From Verrucomicrobiota bacterium (lineage in GTDB: Bacteria; Verrucomicrobiota; Verrucomicrobiia; Verrucomicrobiales; DEV007), in assembly GCA_963205275.1 (NCBI GenBank), contig CAUJIH010000047.1, positions 1-64,000 of the forward strand: a stretch of DNA of 64,000 nucleotides, written 5' to 3'. This document shows positions 1 to 8,325 of the stretch, one piece after another. Every line of letters begins with the position of its first letter. Within the stretch, counting starts at the first letter, position 1. A model generated the notes under the pieces. It was not told the DNA's origin and did no database searches. It saw nothing but the letters and a program-made list of their open reading frames with translations. Position numbers and translations under genes: made by a program.

Positions 1-1152
1 GAGGTTTTGTGCGCAGACGCGGTCGCGCACTTGGTTGTGATCTTCGTAATAGGTTACGTCCAGCAGGTGATGGCATTGATTCTCTATGTCCCAGTGCCGG
101 CGGATCGTTGTGCCAATAGCGGCGGTATCCTCCGGGGGTAGGCTGCTAAGATAATAATGCACTTCCTGCACCGGATGTCCGCTTGCTTGGCGCTGGCGCA
201 GGGTGGTGCGGATCACGCAGATGACGCTTTGCAGTCCATACCACAGATACGCCTTGGGCCACCAGTCGCCCACTGGTGTGACGACGACTTCACGCTCTTC
301 ATATCGGCCTCGGTTCTTCTCCACGGTCTTGCTGCGCTTCACCTCAGGCGGCCACTCTTGCGGCGCGACTTCGGGCGGATGTAGGGTGGCAGCCGCAGGG
401 ATGCCCTTGGGCAACAGCCCCGATGGCAGTTCGGCATCTTGGCCACAGAGTTCGCGGAAGTGTGTTGTAACGGTGTTATAAGCTTCTTTCTCGTTGGCTT
501 TGAGAGCCAAAAGCCAAGCACCACCCGCCTCATGGATCATTTGAGCTGCCTCCGCGTGGCCTGCCATAGCGTCAATGCTCACCAAGGCTCCTTTAAGTTC
601 GAGGCTGCCCAGCAACTGCGGTAGCGTGGCCCATTCGTTGCTCTTCTCATCACAGGCCGCCTGCCCGACGCTGAGGCCTACCTCGCTGACCCAGGCTCGC
701 AACAGATGCAAGCGACCGCGACCGCTTTCGGGGTCTTTCACACCTCGGTTAACCTTGCCATCAATGCGCACATGCAGGCCTTCAAGGGAACCCACCCAAG
801 TGGAGATGATCTCCATCAAAGCGGCTGGTTTGATCATCATGAAGACGTTGCGGAAGGTGTCGTGCGAAGGCGCACCGTGGGTGAGGGGCACGTATTGGCG
901 CAGCCACTCGAGCTGGGTTTGCGCAAAGATGCCCATGCTAACGAAGTCATCGCAATCGGCAATGGTGGCGAAGAGGGCGGTGAGCAAGACATCGCCGAGG
1001 GGATGAAGTACCTGTCCTTGGGCACGGGAATCAGGGATACTGCGCAAGCCTTCGAGCAGGTGGGCGATGGGCAAAGCACCTGGAGCAAGCGCGGAAGGGT
1101 CAGAGGAAAAGCGTGGAGAGGAATCGACAGGAGAATTAGAATCAATGGGCAT
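1..1152 (-). CDS. ISAs1-family transposase, 3' end cut by window edge
   Basis: This is a DDE transposase that moves an insertion sequence by cutting and joining DNA ends. The 384 codons in the window carry the ISAs1 signature: an N-terminal region with LRSIPDSRAQGQ near residues 36-47, RIDGK with D131, SIDAMAGH with D194, and RRHWDIENQCHHLLDV with E357. D131, D194 and E357 are the likely catalytic triad. The family is usually about 370-450 residues, so little is missing. The ATG at 1152 was chosen because the alternative ATG at 1156 reads straight into a stop. The frame is intact with no internal stop, so the element may still be active. Family is certain; the exact IS name is not. Confidence 0.93.
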   Translation of the reverse strand, partial: MPIDSNSPVDSSPRFSSDPSALAPGALPIAHLLEGLRSIPDSRAQGQVLHPLGDVLLTALFATIADCDDFVSMGIFAQTQLEWLRQYVPLTHGAPSHDTFRNVFMMIKPAALMEIISTWVGSLEGLHVRIDGKVNRGVKDPESGRGRLHLLRAWVSEVGLSVGQAACDEKSNEWATLPQLLGSLELKGALVSIDAMAGHAEAAQMIHEAGGAWLLALKANEKEAYNTVTTHFRELCGQDAELPSGLLPKGIPAAATLHPPEVAPQEWPPEVKRSKTVEKNRGRYEEREVVVTPVGDWWPKAYLWYGLQSVICVIRTTLRQRQASGHPVQEVHYYLSSLPPEDTAAIGTTIRRHWDIENQCHHLLDVTYYEDHNQVRDRVCAQNL

Positions 1153-1210
1153 TCATGATTTAGACAGCAATTATGGTAATTCGTACAGCTTTATTTTTAC
1201 TTTTTATTCA
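1..1210 (-). mobile_element. ISAs1-like insertion sequence, partial
   Basis: The transposase gene plus about 60 bp of AT-rich DNA upstream of its start form one end of an insertion sequence; the other end lies outside the window. The element end is inferred to lie between about 1160 and 1230, where the neighbouring signal-peptide gene stops abruptly. Terminal inverted repeats and target duplication could not be identified because only one end is visible. Confidence 0.6.
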
Positions 1211-1456
1211 CTATATTTTCCATTCTACCCATGCGTAAGCCCTACCTTTAACCCAGGCCGGACAATGAAAGTGTAGCGAGGAAGATCCCGATGTAGCAAA
1301 TTCTGAGGAACGAGCAAGGCTACCGTCCGACGGATGGGACTTCCACTGTACCGCGTCCACATCGGCGTCGGTTTCAAAATCGTTTAGTAGAACTCCCGAT
1401 TGGCTAAAAGCGATGGTCGTGACGAACAGAAGAAAGGTGACCAAGCGGGTGTGCAT
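1211..1456 (-). pseudogene. Secreted protein stub, probably truncated by the IS
   Basis: An 81-codon frame begins with a clear signal peptide (MHTRLVTFLLFVTTIAFSQ) and continues with NDFETDADVDAVQW and SSEFATSGSSSLHFHCP. The second part resembles the start of a carbohydrate-binding-type beta-sandwich domain found at the N-terminus of secreted glycoside-active enzymes. The frame ends at the point where the insertion sequence begins, and a mature chain of about 60 residues is too short for such a domain. I infer that the rest of the gene lies beyond the IS or is lost. An intact small secreted protein is possible but less likely. Confidence 0.55.
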
Positions 1457-1567
1457 GATTCGATTTCAATCGCAGGTGATCCGAGAAGTGTCAATCCCGG
1501 CCGCTATTGCTCCTCATCACATGGGCAAAATCTGGCTCTGGAATACCTACCGATGTGCGCTCGATCT

Positions 1568-2158
1568 TTAGGCAATCATTGTCTCAATCGCGGACAACAG
1601 TTCGATTCGACCCTGTTTCGTAACAGCAGATACGGTGTGAACGGAGGGTTCACCCTCTGCAAATTCAGCCAATGCAGCAAGAAAGAAACCTTGATTCTCA
1701 GTCACCTTCGAAGGCTTGGTCTTATCAGCCTTAGTAAAAACGAGGGAAAAGGGAACGCCCACTCCGACGAGCCACTCGACAAACTCAAGATCAATTCTCT
1801 GAGGTGGATGCCGACCGTCGATGAGGACGAAGATGTGTCGAAGATTTTCTCGCTCTGTCAGATAGTCGCTAATGAGTGACTGAAACCTCTCTCGAATGGA
1901 TTTAGCCGTCTTCGCGTAGCCGTAACCAGGAAGATCGACCAAGGTCCAAGCCTCATTGATGACGTAAAAATTGATCGTAGCCGTTTTACCCGGCGTTCCG
2001 GAAATCTGGGCGAGGGCTCGCTGATTGCAGAGCAGATTGATCAGAGAGGATTTCCCGACATTCGAGCGCCCGATAAAAGCGAACTCAGGCAGAGGAGACG
2101 GCGGACAAAGAACAAACTCGGCAACGCTCGTCACGAATCGGGCAGTTTTGATTTTCAT
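1568..2158 (-). CDS. engB: Ribosome biogenesis GTP-binding protein EngB (YihA/YsxC)
   Basis: EngB is a cytoplasmic GTPase needed for late assembly of the large ribosomal subunit. With the start placed at the ATG at 2158 the protein has 196 residues, the usual length. It shows the P-loop GRSNVGKSS at 30-38, the family signature SGTPGKT at 53-59, G3 DLPGYG at 75-80 and G4 TKAD at 142-145, with SAV at 177-179 as G5. The frame is open to an ATG at 2212, but the extra 18 residues are unlike the family N-terminus. It follows rsgA at 60 bp on the same strand, so the two ribosome-assembly GTPases are probably co-transcribed. Confidence 0.95.
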   Translation of the reverse strand: MKIKTARFVTSVAEFVLCPPSPLPEFAFIGRSNVGKSSLINLLCNQRALAQISGTPGKTATINFYVINEAWTLVDLPGYGYAKTAKSIRERFQSLISDYLTERENLRHIFVLIDGRHPPQRIDLEFVEWLVGVGVPFSLVFTKADKTKPSKVTENQGFFLAALAEFAEGEPSVHTVSAVTKQGRIELLSAIETMIA

Positions 2159-2218
2159 GGAGTTTTGGTCAGGAAGGCGGATAGAGGAATTGAGAAATCC
2201 CCCAACAATCATGCCTAC

Positions 2219-3331
2219 TCACAGGCCCGTCGGACGTGGTTTCAAGTGGAATTCGTGATCTCGGCGATCTGCCAAGTTTCTCGCTTTGATGCGATGATCT
2301 CTTTTTGCACGACGTTCAAGTGTAATCCGCCGTTTTTCGAGTCTCATTTTTAAGTGAGCAATCTCCTCGTCGAGCTTTAAAAATGCTTCGAATCGCTCTG
2401 CTGCGAGCCTGTTTTCTGCCACAGCCTCACGGATGGCGCATCCCTCGTCGCTACCGTGACGACAGTCATGAAAGCGACACAGTGCAGCGATTTCGAACAC
2501 ATCCAAAAATTTCTCTCGCAGAGTCGTTTCATCCGTCCACATTTGGACTTCTCGAATTCCAGGGTTGTCGATCAAAATTCCGTCGGAGGGCAGAAGGATC
2601 AATTCCCGCGCCGACGTCGTGTGCCGTCCTTTTCCCGTGACCTCGTTGACATGCCCTTCCTCTCTCATTTTCTCCCCCAACAGTGCATTGACGAGCGAAG
2701 ACTTCCCCACCCCGCTCGATCCGATGAAGGTGATAGAAACTCCCGGTGAGAGGAGCTTCTGGATCGCCTTCACGTTCGTTCCATCGATCGTACTGGTGAT
2801 GATGATTTTCGCATCCGGAGCCAATGCCTGAATCGCTGCTGCAGCTGCGTTGTTTTCCTCCGGAGAATATAAATCGCTCTTGTTCACCAGAACCACTGCG
2901 CTGGCTCCGCCTCGTCCGATCAAGGCGAAATAGCGCTCCAGCCGTCGCAGATTCAGATCAGCCCCAGCGTCGGTGACGATACAAACGATTGATATGTTCG
3001 CGGCTAGCACCTGCTCCTGCGTGCTTTTTCCCGGAGTCTTACGAGAAAAGCGACTCTGCCGGGGGAGGCGAGCACGGATGACGTTTTCTTCGCCGGGTTT
3101 CCCGATTTCCAGAGCGATCCAATCTCCCACGGCGGGGAGCTCGGCATCGCTGATTGCATCGTGATACACCTTTCCTCCCAAAACGGCCTCGCGCTCGTGG
3201 CCCTCCTGATCGAGAACTCCGTAGGAGATCTTATTATCGCGTATGATCCGAGCAGGCACCCACCCGAGCGTCGCATAACGCGAAAATGCGTCAGCAAAAA
3301 AGTCGTTCCATCCGAGTTGCTTCAGAGACAT
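2219..3331 (-). CDS. rsgA: Small ribosomal subunit biogenesis GTPase RsgA (YjeQ)
   Basis: RsgA is a circularly permuted GTPase that proof-reads the 30S decoding centre during maturation. The permuted motif order is visible: G4 NKSD at 150-153 precedes the P-loop GSSGVGKSS at 204-212, followed by GKGRHTT at 233-239 and G3 DNPGIR at 255-260. An OB-like region occupies about 20-110. The zinc knuckle is C285, C290, H292 and C298, followed by a basic C-terminal helix. The ATG at 3331 (MSLKQLGW) was preferred over an in-frame TTG at 3349 because the family begins with this motif. It lies 14 bp downstream of the DUF1080 stop, suggesting a shared transcript. Confidence 0.96.
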   Translation of the reverse strand: MSLKQLGWNDFFADAFSRYATLGWVPARIIRDNKISYGVLDQEGHEREAVLGGKVYHDAISDAELPAVGDWIALEIGKPGEENVIRARLPRQSRFSRKTPGKSTQEQVLAANISIVCIVTDAGADLNLRRLERYFALIGRGGASAVVLVNKSDLYSPEENNAAAAAIQALAPDAKIIITSTIDGTNVKAIQKLLSPGVSITFIGSSGVGKSSLVNALLGEKMREEGHVNEVTGKGRHTTSARELILLPSDGILIDNPGIREVQMWTDETTLREKFLDVFEIAALCRFHDCRHGSDEGCAIREAVAENRLAAERFEAFLKLDEEIAHLKMRLEKRRITLERRAKRDHRIKARNLADRRDHEFHLKPRPTGL

Positions 3332-3345
3332 ACGTAGGGGTCGCT

Positions 3346-4191
3346 TCAATCTGCAGCACGAAGATTCAGCTCCCTAATCCAGATATTACGATAACGGACC
3401 GGATTATTATGATTCTGCAGCTTAAGGGGACCACGCTCCCGCACAGTGTGATAATCGGCAACTCGCTTGTGTCCCGTCGCACCGAGGTAGTCCTGATGAT
3501 ACTGCGTGATCACACCATTGTGAAAAACCGTGATGTAGGCTCTCTTCAGCAGATTACCGTCGGCATCCCACTTCGGAGCTTCGAAAACAATATCATAAGT
3601 CTGCCATTCTCCCGGTTTGCGCGAGGCATTCACCAAGGGTGGCTTGTACCCGTAAAGTGCGGAGGCCTGGCCGTCTGCGTATGTTTTATTTTCGTAGCTG
3701 TCGAGCACCTGCATCTCGTAACTCCCTAAAAAGAATATTCCGCTGTTTCCACGCCCCTGTGAGTTCCCTTCGATCACTTTCGGAGTCGCAAATTCGATAT
3801 GGAGCTGTACATCCCCGAATTCTCTTTTCGTCTGAATAAATCCGCCGACACCCTGCCCTTTGGACGGGACTTCAGTATATCCATCCTTTACGATCCAGTC
3901 GGCGGGAGACTGGTCTTTTTCCATCACCCATTCATCCAGATTTTTACCGTCGAAAAGCACGATGGCATCCGACGGGGCATCGGCTGCCGTCTTGCCAGGA
4001 GTGACGACTTCGGGACGAGGACGATTGTCGTCGTGCACGCGCCATTTTCCGCCGGGCAGGAACGGCGTGTCGGTATATCCTGTGGGAGAGAGAACTGGAG
4101 CTTCCTGTTTTGATTTCCCTTCCTGAGCAATCACGGACGATAAAATCAGGACAGGAAGAGCAGAAAAAAGAATGAGGGAGAGTCGTTTCAT
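3346..4191 (-). CDS. Secreted DUF1080 (3-keto-disaccharide hydrolase family) protein
   Basis: The family has a concanavalin-like beta-sandwich; some members hydrolyse 3-keto-disaccharides or 3-keto-glucosides in the periplasm. This 281-residue protein starts with a signal peptide ending near SSVIAQ (residue 23). The domain begins at about residue 76 with AIVLFDGKNLDEW, and later shows GRGNSGIFFLGSYEMQVLD and the terminal RYRNIWIRELNL typical of the fold. The N-terminal 50 residues after the signal are Pro/Thr-rich and variable. It is the first gene of a minus-strand run leading into rsgA. Substrate cannot be told from sequence. Confidence 0.88.
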   Translation of the reverse strand: MKRLSLILFSALPVLILSSVIAQEGKSKQEAPVLSPTGYTDTPFLPGGKWRVHDDNRPRPEVVTPGKTAADAPSDAIVLFDGKNLDEWVMEKDQSPADWIVKDGYTEVPSKGQGVGGFIQTKREFGDVQLHIEFATPKVIEGNSQGRGNSGIFFLGSYEMQVLDSYENKTYADGQASALYGYKPPLVNASRKPGEWQTYDIVFEAPKWDADGNLLKRAYITVFHNGVITQYHQDYLGATGHKRVADYHTVRERGPLKLQNHNNPVRYRNIWIRELNLRAAD

Positions 4192-4280
4192 GAAGAACGG
4201 AAATTTGTCATGCCGAACTCATGGAGGCAATAGCCGATTAGCGCCCTGCATGAAGTAGAAGTTGGGGAGAAAATCAGACA

Positions 4281-5480
4281 TCAGGGCACGTTTTCACTCT
4301 GGATATCAAGGTGTCTGTAGACGCTGAGAGTAGAATCGCCGCTGAGATCGTGATAGGCGACTACATCTGGCAATTTCATGATGACCCACGGAGAGAATAC
4401 ATCGGCCCCGTTTTTCGTGTAAACGAGATCGTCGGCGATGTGAATGCATCCATGAATGATCTTCGCTCCCGAGGTGATCAGAATCATGTCTCCGAATTGA
4501 AGAGGGGGAAGTGAAGGCTGAAACTCACTGGCAAGTAATTCCGTCATTTCAGGAGAATCAGCGTACACATTTTTGGGAACGAATCGAAAGAAGTTATAGC
4601 AGGTCCAAAACCAGTCGGGATATCGCCCTGATATCCCATCCCCCGGATCGGGGAAACGATTGAGCGATTGGCGAGCGGTCGCAGGAAGGAGATGAGCGAT
4701 ATCAATTGCCCCGTCTTCTCGCGCCTCCAGGATTGATCTCAGAATCGGGAAAACCGCCTTGTATTTGTAGCTGGCAGACCAGTAATTGACCAAACTCTCA
4801 GACATGGATTCACGATCAAAGCGCAAGCGGACCATTAAGCCCTGTCGCCGATAAATTCCCTTCAGAATCGTTTTCTCATCAGAGGAGGAAAGTGTTCGCC
4901 GCAAGAGTAACGGTATGTCGGAGAAAAAGAAGCCGTGATCCTTAGGAGTGCGGTAGGCGAGAATCGATACATCCTCAATCGCTGCCCTAGGCATCCCGCT
5001 ACCGGCAAACCACGCGGAGAGATTTTCAGAGTCGATATAGACTGGTCGGGCTTGGAATCGGTTCCCAGGAAAAGTCGAAAGCAGGTGATAAAGAAGCATC
5101 CGCGAAGCGTGAGGAAGCGAAAGGACAGTCTCGTCCGTGGGAAACACACGCGTATTCTCCAGCGATTTAATGATGGAGGAACCTTTCACGATGCGATCAA
5201 TCTCTGCCGGATCGAGCCCCCCCTCCAGCATCGAGCTTCGGACCGTCGGTTCTCCACCTACGGGAAAATCCCACTCTGCTCGTTGGGAAGGAACGGATAG
5301 CAGGCGCAGATATTCTTCCGGAGCTTCCAGCGGAACACGATAATATTCCATCACGCCCCACGGTCCGGCTGGAGTGCGTATCACATCGCGTCCAGAAAGC
5401 GATTGGGCCAACGAGAAGTCCGGGGAAAGCCCGAGTAACAACACGGCGAAGTGCAAAGCTCCGATTAGTCGGGAGTTCAT
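4281..5480 (-). CDS. Secreted NlpC/P60-like protein, catalytic Cys replaced (paralog A)
   Basis: A 399-residue secreted protein of unknown role, with signal peptide MNSRLIGALHFAVLLLGLSP and following residues. Its C-terminal 120 residues resemble a papain-like NlpC/P60 domain and align with the upstream gene: PDWFWTCYNFF, FGDMILI, then IIHGCIHIADDLVYTKNG. At the place of the nucleophile the upstream paralog has Cys (DCFW) but this one has W290; a cysteine, C294, sits four residues later. H343 matches the candidate catalytic histidine. The ATG at 5480 begins one base after the stop of the upstream gene, so translation is probably coupled. It may be an inactive or altered enzyme. The fold assignment is inference. 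Confidence 0.6.
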   Translation of the reverse strand: MNSRLIGALHFAVLLLGLSPDFSLAQSLSGRDVIRTPAGPWGVMEYYRVPLEAPEEYLRLLSVPSQRAEWDFPVGGEPTVRSSMLEGGLDPAEIDRIVKGSSIIKSLENTRVFPTDETVLSLPHASRMLLYHLLSTFPGNRFQARPVYIDSENLSAWFAGSGMPRAAIEDVSILAYRTPKDHGFFFSDIPLLLRRTLSSSDEKTILKGIYRRQGLMVRLRFDRESMSESLVNYWSASYKYKAVFPILRSILEAREDGAIDIAHLLPATARQSLNRFPDPGDGISGRYPDWFWTCYNFFRFVPKNVYADSPEMTELLASEFQPSLPPLQFGDMILITSGAKIIHGCIHIADDLVYTKNGADVFSPWVIMKLPDVVAYHDLSGDSTLSVYRHLDIQSENVP

Positions 5481-5481
5481 C

Positions 5482-6726
5482 TTATTCGGAGATTTTATGA
5501 CGATAAATCCGGTCCACATGCTCAGTTTCATCCAGATAAACGGAGAGCATGTCAGATTTTTCCGTCAGAACAAAGGGTCGAGCAAAGCTGGTACCGTTCT
5601 TGGTAAAAACAATATCCCCTGCAATATGAACATAAGCGTGTAAAAACGAATTATCGTCCTTTTTGAACATGCAAACGATATCTCCAAATTCTGGCGGTCC
5701 GCTGACTTCCTGAAACTCTCCTTCTAGGTGCTGCACACAAGCTGTCGAATCGATTAATCGAGGAGAAGCTTTACGCTGAAAGAACTGAAGTGCAGCCCAA
5801 AAGCAGTCCGGTGTATTAAACGGACCGACGTCACTGAGGCTCGTATATCCATAAAGATACCGCCGAGGCACTGATGGCAGGATCTGGACCAGATCGAGTC
5901 GAGTAACGCCTGAAGTAGCGGCCACTCCCCGAATGAAGGAATCAATTTCCTTGTTTCGTCCTTGGGCCGACCAGTAAGAAATGATGCTGTTCAGATCAGA
6001 AGTCTCATCTAGGATCAGATTTACGAATAGTCCGCGAGTCGCCAATGCTGCACGGATAAAACGCTTCTTTTCATTCTGATCTGCGATCTTGTTCAGGATA
6101 TACGCTCGATCCATGATGCTGAGCACATTATTTCGCCGAAAGGCTACTTGTTTCACCAACGCCATCGTTTCTGGAGCGACGCTTGCCGACTCAAAAGCGC
6201 CGAAATCCCCGCCCTCCAAATTGATCACAGATTTTGCGAAAAAAGTTGGATTATTGAGCCTGAGCCAGTGCGCCAAAGCAGATCGATCTTCTGGACGCAT
6301 ACTCTCGACGATAGCATCCGTAATCGTGAGTTCCAGCCCCCGGGGACTTATATCCCATTTCCCTTCGCGATCAATGAGAGCGAGAGTTTCGGGTAAAATG
6401 CCCAAGCTGCTGAGCAAGGACTGGATCACGGAAATCTCCCGAGGTCCAAAATTCCAATAAGATCTCTCCTCATATAGGGCTGCCCATAGATGCGATTCTG
6501 GCGGCTCCAAGGTGACGGGATAGTATTCCAGTGTGCCATAAGGTCCGGAGATGCGACGGGCCTTATTCTCTGACGCAACAATGGGAGTCGGAGCCTCATC
6601 GGAAGAAATCGCTGCGCATGGAGCCTCTGATACAAAAACAGCCAGCGCCAAAATCAGCAAAAAGAATCTTTCGCTGGAACAAAAGACTGTAAAAAACCCT
6701 CGGAAGAGAAAGGGCTGAGTGAGCAT
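5482..6726 (-). CDS. Secreted NlpC/P60-like protein (paralog B)
   Basis: A 414-residue protein with an N-terminal hydrophobic segment near residues 20-38 that probably acts as signal peptide or anchor. The N-terminal region (GPYGTLEYYPVTLEPPE) matches paralog A (GPWGVMEYYRVPLEAPE), showing tandem duplication. The C-terminal part has PDCFWAALQFF with C308, FGDIVCM, and HAYVHIAGDIVFTKNG with H363. This arrangement of Cys, Gly-Asp and His recalls the NlpC/P60 cysteine peptidases and amidases that act on peptidoglycan peptides. It ends one base before the start of paralog A. No named family is claimed; activity is inferred from residue spacing only. Confidence 0.6.
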   Translation of the reverse strand: MLTQPFLFRGFFTVFCSSERFFLLILALAVFVSEAPCAAISSDEAPTPIVASENKARRISGPYGTLEYYPVTLEPPESHLWAALYEERSYWNFGPREISVIQSLLSSLGILPETLALIDREGKWDISPRGLELTITDAIVESMRPEDRSALAHWLRLNNPTFFAKSVINLEGGDFGAFESASVAPETMALVKQVAFRRNNVLSIMDRAYILNKIADQNEKKRFIRAALATRGLFVNLILDETSDLNSIISYWSAQGRNKEIDSFIRGVAATSGVTRLDLVQILPSVPRRYLYGYTSLSDVGPFNTPDCFWAALQFFQRKASPRLIDSTACVQHLEGEFQEVSGPPEFGDIVCMFKKDDNSFLHAYVHIAGDIVFTKNGTSFARPFVLTEKSDMLSVYLDETEHVDRIYRHKISE

Positions 6727-6955
6727 AATTCAGTGTGAGTGGAGAACTTCGTCTGCGTGTTATACAAATCAAGCGGAGCAATGGACCAGACGGATTCGCG
6801 TATTTGCTGATTTCTGTCGCTATCCGACGCGGAATTTTGTTCTTTCACCTCATAAGTAGTGAATGATCTCGATAAATTTTTATCGTGAGGTTTTCCAATG
6901 TAAGGACAGAATTCCAGATCTTTATAACATCATATTTATTAACAATCAGGCATTT

Positions 6956-7393
6956 CTCATCGTGGGTTGCCCTCGCGAAATCAAGAGTCAGGAAAACCGC
7001 GTCGGTCTGACCCCCTCTGGAGTCAGACAGCTTACAGGTCGAGGCGTGCAAGTCATCGTGCAATCGAGTGCAGGGATTGGTGCCGCGTTTTCTGACGAGG
7101 AGTATCTGTCCGCCGGAGCGACGACTCATGCTGATCCAGTGTTTATCGAGGAAGGCGTCGTCCACTGCTGCGTGGACAATATGCCCGGAGTCTATGCCAG
7201 GACGTCCACTCAGGCTCTCACCAATGTCACCATTCGCTATGTGGAGCGATTGGCTACGCTCGGACTGTCCACGGCCTGTGAGTACGTCCCTGAACTGAGC
7301 GGCGGAATCAATGTCCATGAGGGACAAATTACCTGTCGAGAAGTGGCCGAGGCTCACGGGCTGCCTTGGAAGGCCGTGAGCGAAGTCGCGTAA
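6956..7393 (+). pseudogene. ald: Alanine dehydrogenase remnant with in-frame internal deletion
   Basis: The frame joins the N-terminus of alanine dehydrogenase (IVGCPREIKSQENRVGLTPS and about 35 more residues) directly to its C-terminus (THADPVFIEEGVVHCCVDNM to the end). About 230 codons are missing, including the whole NAD-binding Rossmann domain of this roughly 370-residue enzyme. The join is in frame after YLSAGA, so the frame stays open. The expected start codon position reads CTC; only GTG at 6962 could start. Without the cofactor domain the product cannot make pyruvate from alanine. The remaining sequence is well conserved, so the deletion looks recent. Confidence 0.85.
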
Positions 7394-7416
7394 GTGAACT
7401 GCCGAAACGACGCAGT

Positions 7417-8325
7417 CTACTCGATGATCAGATACTGCGACATCGCGGTGGCGACATCCATGCCCCCGCGGAGGAGCGTGTTCCCCTCAAACAGGGCGGA
7501 GGGATCGATCCCCTCTGCACCTTCCCAGTCCCGCTCGTCAATCTGACCGCTCTGCCCATAAACAAGGAGAGGATTGCGATACGTCACCTGTTCGACAAGA
7601 TCTAGCGCGATCCCGCGCTCTTTCATGAGCGCCGCAGTTTTGGGAACGGCTAGGGCATCGCTGATTCCCCAGTCCGCTGCACTGTCCACGATGATGCGCT
7701 CTGCCCCGTATTCCCGCAGGATCTCCACCATGCGTTCGGTCCCGAGTTTCGTATGTGGATAGATGGTGAAAGCAGTCCAGTAACCTCGGTCGAGCACCAT
7801 TTTCACCGTTTCTTCGTTATTGTGGTCAATCACGACCATGGAAGGATCGACTCCGGCATCTTCCAGCACATCCATGGTCCGAATGGTGCCTTTTTTCTTA
7901 TCCCGGTGTGGAGTGTGAATCTGGATGGGGAGATTGGCTTCGACCGCAATCCGAGCCTGAAGACGCAAATATTTCTCCTCAGCCGCCGTCTGGTCATCGA
8001 AACCGATCTCGCCAATTCCGACGACACCTTCTTTGCAGACGTATAGGGGAAGAAGTTCCATCACCGCATCAGCGAGTTTCACATGATTCGCCTCCTTCGG
8101 ATTCAGACCGATGGTGCAGTAGTGCCGAATGCCGAACTGGCTAGCGCGGAAGCGTTCGAAGCCTATCAGGGTGTTGAAATAGTCTTTGAACGTGCCAACC
8201 TCCGTTCGTGGCTGTCCCTGCCAGAAGCTGGGTTCGATGATGGCCGCGACTCCTGCAGCAGCCATGCGCTGGTAGTCGTCAGTGGTGCGTGACACCATGT
8301 GGACGTGAGAATCGAGAAATTTCAT
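7417..8325 (-). CDS. eboB: EboB-like TatD-family metal-dependent hydrolase
   Basis: A 302-residue TIM-barrel amidohydrolase of the TatD type. Metal-binding candidates are H7 and H9 (DSHVHM), E106 (GIGEIGFD), H137 and H140 (IHTPH), H168 (IDHNN) and D214 (VDSAADWG). The frame opens upstream at 8406, but the ATG at 8325 begins exactly with the family motif and overlaps the eboA stop as ATGA, so it was chosen. Immediate linkage to eboA identifies it as the TatD-like member of ebo clusters, which in cyanobacteria and Bacteroidetes help export precursors of secondary metabolites to the periplasm. The other ebo genes are not in this window, so its role here is open. Confidence 0.82.
   Translation of the reverse strand: MKFLDSHVHMVSRTTDDYQRMAAAGVAAIIEPSFWQGQPRTEVGTFKDYFNTLIGFERFRASQFGIRHYCTIGLNPKEANHVKLADAVMELLPLYVCKEGVVGIGEIGFDDQTAAEEKYLRLQARIAVEANLPIQIHTPHRDKKKGTIRTMDVLEDAGVDPSMVVIDHNNEETVKMVLDRGYWTAFTIYPHTKLGTERMVEILREYGAERIIVDSAADWGISDALAVPKTAALMKERGIALDLVEQVTYRNPLLVYGQSGQIDERDWEGAEGIDPSALFEGNTLLRGGMDVATAMSQYLIIE

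Noticed and set aside
706-1158. Plus-strand open frame of 150 codons at the left edge
   Set aside because: Antisense to the intact ISAs1 transposase.
6845-7357. Minus-strand open frame opposite the ald remnant
   Set aside because: The plus-strand frame matches alanine dehydrogenase; the minus-strand one matches nothing.
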